Shown here one piece after another: positions 1 to 7,764 of a stretch of 64,000 bases of DNA. The position numbers and the translations under genes are program-made. The notes beneath the pieces were generated by a model, which saw only the letters and a program-made list of their open reading frames with translations, made no database searches and was not told the DNA's origin. The DNA comes from Deferrivibrio essentukiensis. Its GTDB lineage: Bacteria > Chrysiogenota > Deferribacteres > Deferribacterales > Deferrivibrionaceae. Within the stretch, counting starts at the first letter, position 1. Every line of letters begins with the position of its first letter. Location: positions 62,001 through 126,000 of the forward strand of contig NZ_JAJAFU010000001.1 of the NCBI RefSeq assembly GCF_020480685.1, given 5' to 3'.

Positions 1-1256
1 TGTTCACCATGCTTTGTTTTTTCAAGATATGTTCCCCAGTCATAAGATACTATTTTTGCTTTTATGCCAATTTTGGCAAGATCAGCCTGAATTGCTTCAG
101 CTACTTTTTTCCCGTTTGGGTTATAAGGTCTTGGTACCGGCATAGCCCAGATATCTGTTTCAAAACCGTTGGGATAACCTGCTTCGGCTAAAAGCTGTTT
201 AGCTTTTTCAGGGTTATACTCATAAGGTTTTATATCATCGTTGTAGCTCCACATTGTCGGTGGAATAGGGTTTTTTGCAGGTTTGCCAAATCCGGCATAC
301 ACTGCGTCAACAATCGCCTGTTTGTTAATTGCCATATTGATCGCTTTTCTTACCAGGATGTTATCAAAAGGTTTTTTCTGTGTATTCATTGCAAGGTAAC
401 CAACATTTAAACCTTCCTGCTTAACAAGCTTGATGTTAGGGTCTTTTTCAAGGTCAGCCACCTCTTCAGGGTTTGGGAAGTCCATTATGTGAATTGAGCC
501 GGTTTTAAGCTCAGCAGCCCTTACAGAGTTGTTAGGGATAACCTTTAATATTAATTTGTCAAGGAATGGTCTTCCGCCCCAATAATCTTTATTTGCCTTG
601 TAGATTATTCTGTCATCTTTAATCCACTTTAAAAATACAAATGGTCCTGTCCCTACCGGGTATTTGCCGATATCTTCAGCTTTACCGGCCTTAAGAAGGT
701 CATCAGCATATTGTTTGCAAAGGATTGAAGCAAAATCCATTGCGAGGTTTGCAATAAATGGTGCTTCAGGTTTTTTAAGGACAAATTTGACAGTGTATTT
801 GTCTACTTTAACTATATCTTTTACGATATTGTCCATATCCATTGCTTGCCAGTATTCGTAAGCACCCCCGACTTTGTAGTAAGGGTGATTTGAATCCATT
901 TGTCTTTTTAGTGAAAAAATTACATCATCAGCAGTTAATTCTACATCTTTCTTGAAAAACTCAGTTTTGTGGAATTTTACACCTTTTCTTAGGTAAAAAG
1001 TGTATTCAAGACCATCTTTGCTGACTTCCCACTTTTCAGCCAGGGCAGGTTCTATTTCTGTAGAGCCGTGCTTAAACTGAACAAGGTTGTCGTATACCTG
1101 AGTGGAGCCGTAAAATGACTCGCCGTCAGTAGCATGTGCGGGGTCAAGAGTCACAGAATCCCCACCTCTACCAAATACGAGTGTGCCACCGTATTTTGGA
1201 GAAGCGATTGCAACTGTTGCCATTAAGAGTAAAGCAAAAATTAACAGTTTTTTCAT
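1..1256 (-). CDS. ABC transporter substrate-binding protein, family 5 (peptide type), partial
   Basis: The reverse strand reads open from an ATG at 1256 off the window's left edge, about 418 codons, so the C-terminus is missing. The product starts with a Sec signal peptide (MKKLLIFALLLMATVAIAS) and then shows family-5 solute-binding hallmarks: a YGGTLVFGRGGD start, a TLDPAHATDGES segment, LRKGVKFHK, and a VRKAINMAINKQAIV helix near residue 320. Such proteins capture peptides or related solutes in the periplasm for a Dpp/Opp-type ABC importer; the real ligand cannot be told. A strong AGGAGG lies 8 bases before the ATG. Permease genes, if linked, lie beyond the window. The family is secure; calling it DppA would be a guess. 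Confidence 0.9.
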   Translation of the reverse strand, partial: MKKLLIFALLLMATVAIASPKYGGTLVFGRGGDSVTLDPAHATDGESFYGSTQVYDNLVQFKHGSTEIEPALAEKWEVSKDGLEYTFYLRKGVKFHKTEFFKKDVELTADDVIFSLKRQMDSNHPYYKVGGAYEYWQAMDMDNIVKDIVKVDKYTVKFVLKKPEAPFIANLAMDFASILCKQYADDLLKAGKAEDIGKYPVGTGPFVFLKWIKDDRIIYKANKDYWGGRPFLDKLILKVIPNNSVRAAELKTGSIHIMDFPNPEEVADLEKDPNIKLVKQEGLNVGYLAMNTQKKPFDNILVRKAINMAINKQAIVDAVYAGFGKPAKNPIPPTMWSYNDDIKPYEYNPEKAKQLLAEAGYPNGFETDIWAMPVPRPYNPNGKKVAEAIQADLAKIGIKAKIVSYDWGTYLEKTKHGE

Positions 1257-1297
1257 AGAGAAATCCTCCTTTCTTTTTTGCCAAACGTAAGCTTTTT

Positions 1298-1326
1298 TTA
1301 CTATCACAAATTGAATCATTGTTCAA
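1298..1326 (-). promoter_or_regulatory. Candidate sigma-70 promoter of the substrate-binding protein gene
   Basis: On the reverse strand, TTGAAC (1321-1326) and TAGTAA (1298-1303) are separated by 17 bases, about 40 bases before the start codon. The -35 box overlaps an inverted repeat TTGAA-N6-TTCAA (1311-1326) that could be an operator. The -10 match is weak. Confidence 0.4.
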
Positions 1327-1379
1327 GCAATAAAATGGTGTTTGATAATACTTAAATATGTTTAATATGATATTTTGTA

Positions 1380-1409
1380 TTGAATATTTACGTTATACTA
1401 ATTTATAAT
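1380..1409 (+). promoter_or_regulatory. Candidate promoter directly abutting the thiolase start codon
   Basis: TTGAAT (1380-1385), an 18-base spacer and a perfect TATAAT (1404-1409) stand just 5 bases before the ATG at 1415. Initiation from this box would fall on or beside the start codon, which implies a leaderless message; no Shine-Dalgarno sequence is visible. Confidence 0.45.
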
Positions 1410-1414
1410 TAATT

Positions 1415-2836
1415 ATGAACAGAATATACATTGCAGATGCAGCCCTTTCAGGGTTTGGAAAATCAAAAGACTCTCTTGTGGATATTATCAGGGAGGCTGT
1501 GAGTAATCTTAATTTTGATTTGAAAGATATTGATGCTATTTTTTTAGGGCTAATGAATCCTGAAGGCTTTTTGGGTGTTGGAAATATTGCATCCTATGTG
1601 GCTGACAAATTGGGATTATCCGGCAAACCAGCCGTAAGGGTTGAGACAGCTTCTTCCACCGGTGCAGCGGTACTTTTTTATGCTTATGCTACATTGGCTT
1701 CAGGTATCTATAAAAATGTACTTGTGCTTGCTGCAGAAAAGATGACTCATCTTGATACCCCAAGGACTACCAAGCTTATTGCGGAAGTTATTGACCCTTA
1801 TGAAAGAAAAATTGGGGTAAGTATGCCATCTTTGGCAGCGATGGTTACAAATAGATTTGCTTATGAAAATAAATTAAATATCGTAAAATTACAAAATTTA
1901 CTGTTTGCTGTGGCAGAAAAAAATCATTACTACGGCAAATTTAATGAATATGCTCAATTTAGAAAGGTTATTACTAAAGAAGATTATTTAAAGAGCAAAG
2001 TTATTTCAGCCCCGTTAAGACTTTATGATTGTTCACCTATAAGTGATGGAGCGGCTGCAATGGTTATTTCAAGAGTGACTGGCGATATTGAAATTGTCGG
2101 AGTAGGGCAAGGGACTGACAAGCAAGCTCTTACAAAGAGGGAGTATATTACACATTTTGAATCTACGAGAAAGGCTGCAAAGCAGGCATATGAAATGGCA
2201 GGTATAGGTCCTGATTCTATTGAGTTTTGTGAAATTCATGATGCATTTACCCCTTTTGAAATTACAGGACTTATAGATACAGGATTATGTGACACTAAAA
2301 AGATTTATGATTTTTATTTAAAAAAAGAGTGCTACAAGGATGGCAAGCTTCCGGTAAATTTATCGGGTGGTTTAAAGTCCAGGGGTCATCCGGTAGGGGC
2401 GAGCGGTCTTGCTCAGGTGGTTGAATGTTATAGGATTATGACAGGCAAGTGCGATAAAAGTATTATACCAAAAAAGAATGATGTTGCTCTTACTCAGAGT
2501 ATCGGTGGTCTTGCCACAAATAATTTTGTGTCTATTCTTAAAAGAAAAAATGCTCTTGTTAAATATTTTAATATTGACGGATTGAAGTTTAAGAATAAAA
2601 AGGGGCAAGAATCTAAAAGTCTTAGGATATATACATATACAATCTTAAATACACCGCCTGAGGGGTTTGAGTCGCCGTTAAGGGTAGTAATGTGCGAGAG
2701 GGAAGGGAAAAAGTTTATGGCTAAATATCATGGCGATATCAAAGATTTGAAGATAGACAAAAGGGTAAAAATTTTATCTAAAACTGAAGGTGTTGTCACT
2801 GTCACGTCGATAAAAAGGTTTGGCCTTAAAAGATGA
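1415..2836 (+). CDS. Thiolase-superfamily protein (SCP-x/archaeal type) with fused C-terminal OB-fold
   Basis: Residues 1 to about 390 form a thiolase fold of the SCP-x/archaeal acetyl-CoA acetyltransferase type: VETASSTGAA around residue 80, EIHDAF with His near 275, and the SRGHPVGASG loop with His near 325. The nucleophilic Cys expected at residue 80 reads Ser, so ordinary acyl-enzyme chemistry is doubtful. After a basic linker, residues about 405-473 look like the DUF35-type OB-fold that usually partners such thiolases as a separate protein, here fused and lacking its zinc ribbon. The ATG gives the canonical family N-terminus but has no ribosome binding site. The stop overlaps the next gene's ATG by 4 bases. 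Substrate unknown; lipid or acyl-CoA metabolism is inferred. Confidence 0.82.
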   Translation: MNRIYIADAALSGFGKSKDSLVDIIREAVSNLNFDLKDIDAIFLGLMNPEGFLGVGNIASYVADKLGLSGKPAVRVETASSTGAAVLFYAYATLASGIYKNVLVLAAEKMTHLDTPRTTKLIAEVIDPYERKIGVSMPSLAAMVTNRFAYENKLNIVKLQNLLFAVAEKNHYYGKFNEYAQFRKVITKEDYLKSKVISAPLRLYDCSPISDGAAAMVISRVTGDIEIVGVGQGTDKQALTKREYITHFESTRKAAKQAYEMAGIGPDSIEFCEIHDAFTPFEITGLIDTGLCDTKKIYDFYLKKECYKDGKLPVNLSGGLKSRGHPVGASGLAQVVECYRIMTGKCDKSIIPKKNDVALTQSIGGLATNNFVSILKRKNALVKYFNIDGLKFKNKKGQESKSLRIYTYTILNTPPEGFESPLRVVMCEREGKKFMAKYHGDIKDLKIDKRVKILSKTEGVVTVTSIKRFGLKR

Positions 2837-4188
2837 AAAGCAGATTTATAAAAGAGTCAAACTTTGAAGTAAGTGTCGAAAAGCTTTTTTCCTGGCATGA
2901 AAGAGATGCAGTTATAAAGAGGCTTACCCCTTGTTGGGAAAGTGTTATTCTGCTTTCTCAGACCGGTAGAGTTTGTGAAAATCCTCGTGTATTTTTTAAA
3001 GTAAAAGCGGGACCTTTTTGGATTGATTATGTGGCAAAACATGTGGAATATGAGAAAAATAGAATGTTTATTGATATTCAGGAAAAGGGGCCATTTAAGA
3101 AATATAAACATTCACATATTTTTAATCGGTTAGAGGAGAATGTTTCACAACTTAAAGACCATGTTGAATTTGAAATGCCTTTACACTTTTTAACAAAATA
3201 TTTTGTATTTAATAAATTCAGAAGGATGTTTGACTACAGACATACTATTACAAGAAATGATATAGATTTTCTTGAAAAGTTTAATGTAAAACCTATGCGG
3301 ATTGCTGTGACTGGAGCAAGTGGTGATATCGGCAGGAATCTTTTACCCCTTTTGCAGACTCACGGTCACAAAGTTATCAGACTTATAAGGGACAAAGAGC
3401 TTACAGACGAAGAAAATTATTATTGGGAAGTAGATACAGGTAAGGTTTATGGCAGTGACTTAAACTTTGATGCGGTAATTCATTTGGCTGGCAAGCCAAT
3501 CGGCAATAAAAGATGGAATGACAAGATAAAAGGTGAAATTGTCAAAAGCAGGATTGATAACACAAAGAAGTTAGCTAAATTTTTGTTAAGCCTGGAGAGA
3601 AAACCAAGAGTTTTTATTTCTGCTTCAGCTATAGGTTACTACGGAGAAACGGGGGATAATTTTGTGGATGAAGAGGGTGTGTCTGGCAATGAGTTTATTT
3701 CATATATTTGTAAAAATTGGGAAGATTCAGCAAATATTTTAAAAAGCAGTATGCGGGTTGTAAATTTACGTATTGGTGTTGTAATGTCCTACTGTGGCGG
3801 TGCTCTAAATAGGGTGCTTCCATTTTTTAATACGGGATTAGGTGTAGTATTTGGAAAGGGGGATAATTATCTTAGTTGGGTAAGTATGGATGATGCTCTT
3901 TACAGTATTTTGTTTTCACTTTACAAAGACAATATCAGTGGTGCTGTAAATGTTGTGTCACCTAATCCGGTGCGCCAAAAAGATTATGCTAAAACACTGG
4001 CAAAGGTTTTAAATCGGCCTCAATTTATAAAAGTCCCTGAAAAAGTCGTAAGGCTTTTATTTGGTGATATGGGTAGAGAAATCCTCTTGACAAGTACAAG
4101 AGTTTATCCGAAAAAGTTATTGGATAATGGGTTTAAATTCTATTTTCCCGATTTGGAATATACTATTAGGCACACTTTAGGCAGGTAA
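2833..4188 (+). CDS. SRPBCC domain fused to TIGR01777-family NAD(P)-dependent epimerase (YfcH-like)
   Basis: The 451-residue protein has two parts. Residues 1 to about 150 resemble an SRPBCC/START-like hydrophobic ligand-binding domain (MKSRFIKESNFEVSVEKLF start, FEMPLHFL near 117). From about 155 a Rossmann domain begins with IAVTGASGDIGRNLL and continues with IHLAGKPIGNKRWN, SASAIGYYG and SWVSMDDA, the pattern of the TIGR01777 sugar-nucleotide-epimerase-like family. The family has no settled biochemical role. The ATG overlaps the preceding stop (ATGA), so translation is probably coupled to the thiolase gene, and together with the membrane protein downstream they form a three-gene operon. 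Joint work on an acyl or isoprenoid-like substrate is inference. Confidence 0.87.
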   Translation: MKSRFIKESNFEVSVEKLFSWHERDAVIKRLTPCWESVILLSQTGRVCENPRVFFKVKAGPFWIDYVAKHVEYEKNRMFIDIQEKGPFKKYKHSHIFNRLEENVSQLKDHVEFEMPLHFLTKYFVFNKFRRMFDYRHTITRNDIDFLEKFNVKPMRIAVTGASGDIGRNLLPLLQTHGHKVIRLIRDKELTDEENYYWEVDTGKVYGSDLNFDAVIHLAGKPIGNKRWNDKIKGEIVKSRIDNTKKLAKFLLSLERKPRVFISASAIGYYGETGDNFVDEEGVSGNEFISYICKNWEDSANILKSSMRVVNLRIGVVMSYCGGALNRVLPFFNTGLGVVFGKGDNYLSWVSMDDALYSILFSLYKDNISGAVNVVSPNPVRQKDYAKTLAKVLNRPQFIKVPEKVVRLLFGDMGREILLTSTRVYPKKLLDNGFKFYFPDLEYTIRHTLGR

Positions 4189-4189
4189 A

Positions 4190-5293
4190 ATGAATTTTGG
4201 TACAAGGCTACTTTTTTTTAGCACATTGACTTTGGCAATGATTTTTGGCTTTATGCATCTGATTATCCCCGAGTATAATTTTGAAAGACTGCACATTTTT
4301 TTGTTTAATTTATGCTCAGGTGGCTCAATAATTATTTATTTTACTGAGAATAGAGGGGTAATGAGTCTTAAAAATAAGATTTTTTTTATTTTGACATTTA
4401 TCTATGCCTTTTTATCTTTTTTTCATATGTATGTTTATGCTATAGCTGTTTCTTTGATTTTGGTTGTTATCGTGGAAATGGTAAGGGTAAAAAAGTTTTC
4501 TTTTTTCCCGTTTGACTTTTTTACCACAAAAGTCCCTACTTACGACAAATTTCATCATGCCTCACTACTTTGTATCTCATTGGGGCTGTTACTTTCTACT
4601 TTTGCCATATACAACCATGAATTTTCAAAGCTACTTCCGTTTGAAAAATTTGAGCTTAATACCTTTTTTCTTGGGTTTTCTTTTCCTGTATCTCTTATTT
4701 CACTATCAATGATATTTAAGATGATGCACAGGGCTAAGACGCCGATAGGCAGATATACTAAAATAGCAATTTTTTGGACAATAAATCTTGGGGTGATAAT
4801 ATTTTTTATCTTTATCCTATTTGAGTCTGCTATTTTAGAGCTTGTAATATCCCTTATACTTGTTGTGGCAGTAGTTACTACTCTTTTTTTATATATAAAT
4901 TTAGGGCTAAAAGAGCAGCAAAAGGCATTTTTGACTTCAGGGATTTGTTTTTTGATAGCTACAGCTGTAACAGGGGTAGCCTATATTGCAATATATTTTT
5001 ATCCTGACTACAATACGGCGGAGAATTTAAGATTGTTAAGAAATATTCATAGGATTATCTCCCTTTATGGGTGGAATTTGTCAGGGCTTGTTGTAATTAG
5101 TCGGATAAATGATTTTCCAATCAGACTACATTCCGGTAGGATTATATTTCTTCACTGGATAACAGTTTTTCTGCTTGCACCAATGGGATACTACAGCCTT
5201 ACTTTTGCAGCCCTCGCGGTAATATCATATATCATATTTTTGTATTTTGTATTTTTTAGCAAATGCGTAGATGACGTTTGTAAAGTGATATGA
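4190..5293 (+). CDS. Polytopic inner-membrane protein of unknown function
   Basis: The 367-residue product is almost wholly hydrophobic, with roughly ten predicted membrane helices, the first at residues 5-25 (LLFFSTLTLAMIFGFMHLII), and short basic loops. I recognise no family. The ATG follows the epimerase stop by one base, so it is the third gene of that operon. The C-terminus carries two cysteines (KCVDDVCK). It converges on ispF, 13 bases away. Confidence 0.75.
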   Translation: MNFGTRLLFFSTLTLAMIFGFMHLIIPEYNFERLHIFLFNLCSGGSIIIYFTENRGVMSLKNKIFFILTFIYAFLSFFHMYVYAIAVSLILVVIVEMVRVKKFSFFPFDFFTTKVPTYDKFHHASLLCISLGLLLSTFAIYNHEFSKLLPFEKFELNTFFLGFSFPVSLISLSMIFKMMHRAKTPIGRYTKIAIFWTINLGVIIFFIFILFESAILELVISLILVVAVVTTLFLYINLGLKEQQKAFLTSGICFLIATAVTGVAYIAIYFYPDYNTAENLRLLRNIHRIISLYGWNLSGLVVISRINDFPIRLHSGRIIFLHWITVFLLAPMGYYSLTFAALAVISYIIFLYFVFFSKCVDDVCKVI

Positions 5294-5306
5294 GTGAATT
5301 TTAAGT

Positions 5307-5786
5307 CTATAATTTTACCAATGTGGACACTGCAATGGCTGCAAGACCTTCACCGCGGCCTGTAAATCCCATTTTTTCAGTAGTGGTTGCTTTTATTGTA
5401 ATATCATCAATGTCAATCTCCATTGTTTGAGCAAGGGTTTCTCGCATTAGATGGATATAACTCTTAAATTTAGGTTTTTCGCCTATTATCTCAGCATCTA
5501 CATGAGATATTTGGTAATTTTTCTCTTTTATCAATCTAACAGACTCTTTTAAAAGCACTTTTGAGTCGATATTTTTAAATCTATCGTCATTATCGGGAAA
5601 AATTTGACCGATATCTTTACCAAGTGCAGGCCCTACAAGGCTATCAATAATTGCATGAATTAATACATCTGCATCACTATGACCAAGAAGTCCAAATTCA
5701 AAATCTATTTTTATACCGCCGACAATTAAAGGTCTATTTTCGCAAAACCTATGAGCGTCAATTCCTATCCCGGTCTTTATCTTCAT
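5307..5786 (-). CDS. ispF: 2-C-methyl-D-erythritol 2,4-cyclodiphosphate synthase
   Basis: IspF closes CDP-methylerythritol 2-phosphate to the cyclic diphosphate in the MEP isoprenoid pathway. The product has the metal-binding GIGIDAHRF start, GLLGHSDADVLIHAI, the FPDNDDRFKNIDS loop and a C-terminal TTTEKMGFTGRGEGLAAIA. I place the start at the ATG at 5786 (159 residues) because it gives the family N-terminus; an in-frame TTG at 5819 would add 11 lysine-rich residues inside the upstream small gene. It is the last gene of a glnS operon and overlaps the 57-residue gene by 29 bases. ispE lies in the same window at 57826. Confidence 0.96.
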   Translation of the reverse strand: MKIKTGIGIDAHRFCENRPLIVGGIKIDFEFGLLGHSDADVLIHAIIDSLVGPALGKDIGQIFPDNDDRFKNIDSKVLLKESVRLIKEKNYQISHVDAEIIGEKPKFKSYIHLMRETLAQTMEIDIDDITIKATTTEKMGFTGRGEGLAAIAVSTLVKL

Positions 5787-5931
5787 TTTGTTCTTCTTTA
5801 CCTTCTGTTTTAATTTCAATAGTTAAATCCCTTGCATAATCAAGACACTTTGAAGGGTCAGCAATTGAGTATTTTTTATTACAAGTTGCTCTCCAAGCAC
5901 AAATTGAACAGGTAGGTTTTGGCTCTCCCAT
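5758..5931 (-). CDS. Small four-cysteine protein (57 aa)
   Basis: A reverse-strand ORF starts with ATG at 5931, preceded by a GAGGG ribosome site, 10 bases after the glnS stop, and overlaps the ispF start. The product begins MGEPKPTCSICAWRATCNKK and has Cys at 8, 11, 17 and 29, a C-x2-C-x5-C-x11-C spacing suitable for zinc or an Fe-S cluster. The last third is a charged Lys/Glu/Asp tail. Position, ribosome site and compact Cys motif argue that it is a real gene. From memory, similar short C-A-W-R-A proteins occur in other anaerobes; function unknown. Confidence 0.72.
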   Translation of the reverse strand: MGEPKPTCSICAWRATCNKKYSIADPSKCLDYARDLTIEIKTEGKEEQNEDKDRDRN

Positions 5932-5941
5932 GGCTTCCCTC

Positions 5942-7624
5942 TTAGTTTTTATTTTGTATCTTTGCCCAACTGTCTTTTAAATTAACAGTCAGGTTAAAAA
6001 CAGGTAGATTTTCATTAGTGTCATAATCTGTGCAGAAATAACCAATTCTTACAAATTGATACTTTTCAAGAGGCTTCGTTTCTCTTAAAGAAGGTTCACC
6101 TTTTGCAATAATTGTTTGCACAGAATTAGGATTAATGTTAGCCGTAAAATCTTCCCCCTCTTCAACATCGTCAGGATTTGGCTTGGTGAAAAGTCTGTCA
6201 TACATATTTAATTTGACGTCAATGCAATGAGTTGCAGATACCCAATGTATTGTCCCTTTTACCTTTCTGCCATCATTAGTCCATCCGCCTCGGCTTTCAG
6301 GGTCATATGTGCAGTAAACTGTGGTAATGTTACCATTTTCATCTTTTTCAAAATCTGTGCATGTAACATAATAGCCGTGCAGCAATCTTACCTCTTTGCC
6401 GGGAGCAAGTCTAAAATATTTTTGGGGCGGATTTTCCATAAAGTCTTCCCTTTGTATAAAAAGCTCCTTTGTGAAAGGGATAAGCCTTGTGCCTGCATTA
6501 TCATCTTCGGGATTATTTTTCGCCTCCATAAAGTCAACTTTATCTTCAGGGAAGTTTGTGATGATAAGCTTTATTGGGTCGACTACAACCATCCTTCTTT
6601 CAGCCCTTTTATTCAAATCTTCACGTATGCAGTGCTCTAAAAGCTCAATTTCTACAATACTGTTACTCTTAGCTACCCCGATTCTTTCGGCAAAATCCCT
6701 CAAACTTTCAGGGGTAAATCCACGTCTTCTCAGTCCTGATACTGTAGGCATCCTTGGGTCATCCCAACCGTTTACATATTTTTCAGTTACGAGCTTTAAA
6801 AGTTTTCTTTTACTTAAAACGGTATAAGTAAGATTTAATCTTGCAAACTCTATCTGTTGAGGATGGAACACTTCAAGTTGGTCTAAAAACCAATCGTAAA
6901 GAGGTCTGTGGTCTTCAAACTCCAAAGTGCATATAGAGTGAGTGACCCCTTCTATAGAGTCTTCAAGTCCATGAGCCCAATCATACATTGGGTAGATGCA
7001 CCATTTGTCTTTTGTCCTGTGGTGATGTGCGTGAGAAATCCTGTACATTACAGGGTCACGCATATTTAAGTTAGGTGAGCTCATATCTATTTTTGCTCTC
7101 AAAACGCATTCACCTTCTTCAAATTCGCCATTTTTCATCTTTTCGAAAAGTTCTAAATTTTCTTCTACACTTCTATTTCTGTAAGGAGAATCTTTCCCCG
7201 ACACGGTAAGTGTCCCTCTATATTGCCTCATCTCTTCTGCAGTTAAGTGGCATACATATGCTTTACCTTTTTTTATCAGCTCTACAGCATAGTCATACAT
7301 CTGCTGAAAGTAATCAGAAGCATAAAATTCCTTTTCACCGTAATTAAATCCAAGCCATTTTACATCTTCTATAATAGATTTTACGTATTCATCACTCTCT
7401 TTCTCAGGGTTTGTGTCATCAAATCTAAGGTTACACTTTCCATTAAATTTTTCAGCCAAACCAAAATTTAGACAAATTGACTTAACGTGACCTATATGCA
7501 AATAACCGTTTGGTTCAGGCGGGAATCTTGTGATTACTTTTCCGTCATTTTTATTATTTTTAATATCTTCAATTATAATATCTTCTATAAAATTGTTACC
7601 TTTTTCAGGCAAAGGGTTAGACAT
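5942..7624 (-). CDS. glnS: Glutaminyl-tRNA synthetase
   Basis: GlnRS charges tRNA-Gln with glutamine directly. Class I signatures are present: [12 protein letters not shown] at residues 35-46, FDDTNPEKE soon after, and a KMSKS-equivalent VLSKRKL near residue 270, followed by the [16 protein letters not shown] stretch typical of GlnRS rather than GluRS. The C-terminal two-barrel anticodon-binding domain follows from about 340. At 560 residues it is full length. A CGGAG ribosome site lies 9 bases before the ATG. Its presence suggests direct glutaminylation rather than sole reliance on GatCAB, though GatCAB may still exist for Asn. Confidence 0.97.
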   Translation of the reverse strand: MSNPLPEKGNNFIEDIIIEDIKNNKNDGKVITRFPPEPNGYLHIGHVKSICLNFGLAEKFNGKCNLRFDDTNPEKESDEYVKSIIEDVKWLGFNYGEKEFYASDYFQQMYDYAVELIKKGKAYVCHLTAEEMRQYRGTLTVSGKDSPYRNRSVEENLELFEKMKNGEFEEGECVLRAKIDMSSPNLNMRDPVMYRISHAHHHRTKDKWCIYPMYDWAHGLEDSIEGVTHSICTLEFEDHRPLYDWFLDQLEVFHPQQIEFARLNLTYTVLSKRKLLKLVTEKYVNGWDDPRMPTVSGLRRRGFTPESLRDFAERIGVAKSNSIVEIELLEHCIREDLNKRAERRMVVVDPIKLIITNFPEDKVDFMEAKNNPEDDNAGTRLIPFTKELFIQREDFMENPPQKYFRLAPGKEVRLLHGYYVTCTDFEKDENGNITTVYCTYDPESRGGWTNDGRKVKGTIHWVSATHCIDVKLNMYDRLFTKPNPDDVEEGEDFTANINPNSVQTIIAKGEPSLRETKPLEKYQFVRIGYFCTDYDTNENLPVFNLTVNLKDSWAKIQNKN

Positions 7625-7764
7625 ACTTACTACTCCGTTTATTTTATTTAATTTTGCCTGATTAATACATTTTTTTCCATATTTTGCAATAATAAAGATA
7701 GCTGTCTTTATCCAACTGTTTGTACTTTTAAGCTAAAACAAATATTGAACTTTGAACGTAGAAC

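Noticed and set aside
664-861. Plus-strand ORFs inside the substrate-binding protein gene and many similar overlapping frames elsewhere
   Set aside because: They are antisense or out-of-frame shadows with no ribosome site, no recognisable domain and unnatural composition.
5787-5819. TTG start adding 11 Lys-rich residues to IspF
   Set aside because: The family N-terminus starts at ATG 5786, and the extra residues lie within the upstream small gene.
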